Assembly: GCA_050699035.1 (NCBI GenBank)
Contig: JBOHDE010000102.1
Location: 1 to 13,073, forward strand
Direction of reading: 5' to 3'
Length of the DNA: 13,073 bases
From: WHTB01 sp050699035
GTDB taxonomy: Bacteria > Actinomycetota > Actinomycetes > Propionibacteriales > Nocardioidaceae
The translations under genes were made by a program, and so were the position numbers. This document shows positions 12,971 through 13,073 of the stretch, in pieces. The notes beneath the pieces are model-generated. The model did not search any database and was not told where the DNA came from. It worked only from the letters and a program-made list of their open reading frames with translations. Position 1 is the first letter of the stretch. Every line of letters starts with the position of its first letter.

Positions 12971-12999
12971 GGCTGTCTCCTCTCGCCCGCCGTACGTCC

Positions 13000-13005
13000 A
13001 ATCTA
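13000..13005 (-). promoter_or_regulatory. -10 box for the stress-protein operon
   Basis: On the minus strand TAGATT fits TANNNT well. Transcription would start near 12993, leaving a leader of about 23 bases that carries GAGGAGA. A GCGACA 19 bases upstream is a poor, widely spaced -35 candidate; no SigB-type GTTT/GGGTAT pair is seen. Confidence 0.45.
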
Positions 13006-13039
13006 GCCCGCCCCGCCATCGCGATGTCGCCACGAAGCG

Positions 13040-13057
13040 CTCGACCATGTGGTCGAG
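13040..13057. promoter_or_regulatory. Perfect 8-bp inverted repeat at the right edge
   Basis: CTCGACCA (13040-13047) and TGGTCGAG (13050-13057) flank TG. It lies about 35 bases upstream of the TAGATT box of the stress-protein operon, so it may be an operator; it could equally belong to a gene beyond the window. Confidence 0.35.
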
Positions 13058-13073
13058 ACGTGGGCGTGGGACT

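Overview
This window is chromosomal DNA from a high-GC actinobacterium. I estimate roughly 70% G+C. GTG starts are frequent, codons end in G or C, and several genes overlap through GTGA or ATGA junctions. The gene content (MiaE-like ferritin-fold protein, RhlE-like helicase, orphan ParA, DUF6758, PHP, MarC, stand-alone RecB-type nuclease, DUF2332, Rv3214-like phosphatase) fits Nocardioidaceae or relatives such as Nocardioides, Kribbella or Aeromicrobium. This placement rests on recognising families, not on a database search. I see no rRNA, tRNA, insertion sequence, integrase, phage gene or CRISPR array; it reads as core or conserved accessory chromosome. No gap between genes exceeds 300 bases; the longest is 10045-10290.

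Layout. A strong hairpin (25-63) opens the window. A MiaE-like diiron protein (minus) and a DEAD-box helicase (plus) diverge from a 102-bp spacer. The helicase converges on an L,D-transpeptidase (minus), which lies 9 bp downstream of an orphan ParA ATPase (minus). ParA diverges from a short-chain dehydrogenase (plus) across only 17 bp, and the dehydrogenase is translationally coupled to an alpha/beta hydrolase. The hydrolase overlaps tail-to-tail by 77 bp with the last gene of a four-gene minus-strand operon, DUF6758 - PHP phosphoesterase - MarC - Fe-S PD-(D/E)XK nuclease.

A plus-strand set follows: NUDIX hydrolase, CDP-alcohol phosphatidyltransferase and a small VTT/DedA-like membrane protein, the last two coupled by ATGA. 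After a 246-bp convergent spacer rich in inverted and repeated motifs come minus-strand genes: general-stress-type membrane protein - DUF2332, and MaoC hydratase - histidine phosphatase, each pair overlapping.

How genes may work together. The CDP-alcohol phosphotransferase with the VTT protein is a plausible make-and-flip lipid pair. The PHP phosphoesterase and RecB-type nuclease suggest nucleic-acid processing, with MarC translated between them. ParA with the L,D-transpeptidase hints at spatial control of wall crosslinking. The helicase and MiaE-like protein are RNA-related by family. All of these links are inferred from gene order.

Most notable sequence-level signals: about 22 copies of the hexamer CGTACG spread over all codon phases; a cluster of dyad motifs in 10074-10234; two likely leaderless starts with a TANNNT box six bases upstream; a helicase whose Q motif requires a non-canonical (probably CTG) start; and codon-length minisatellites inside two genes.
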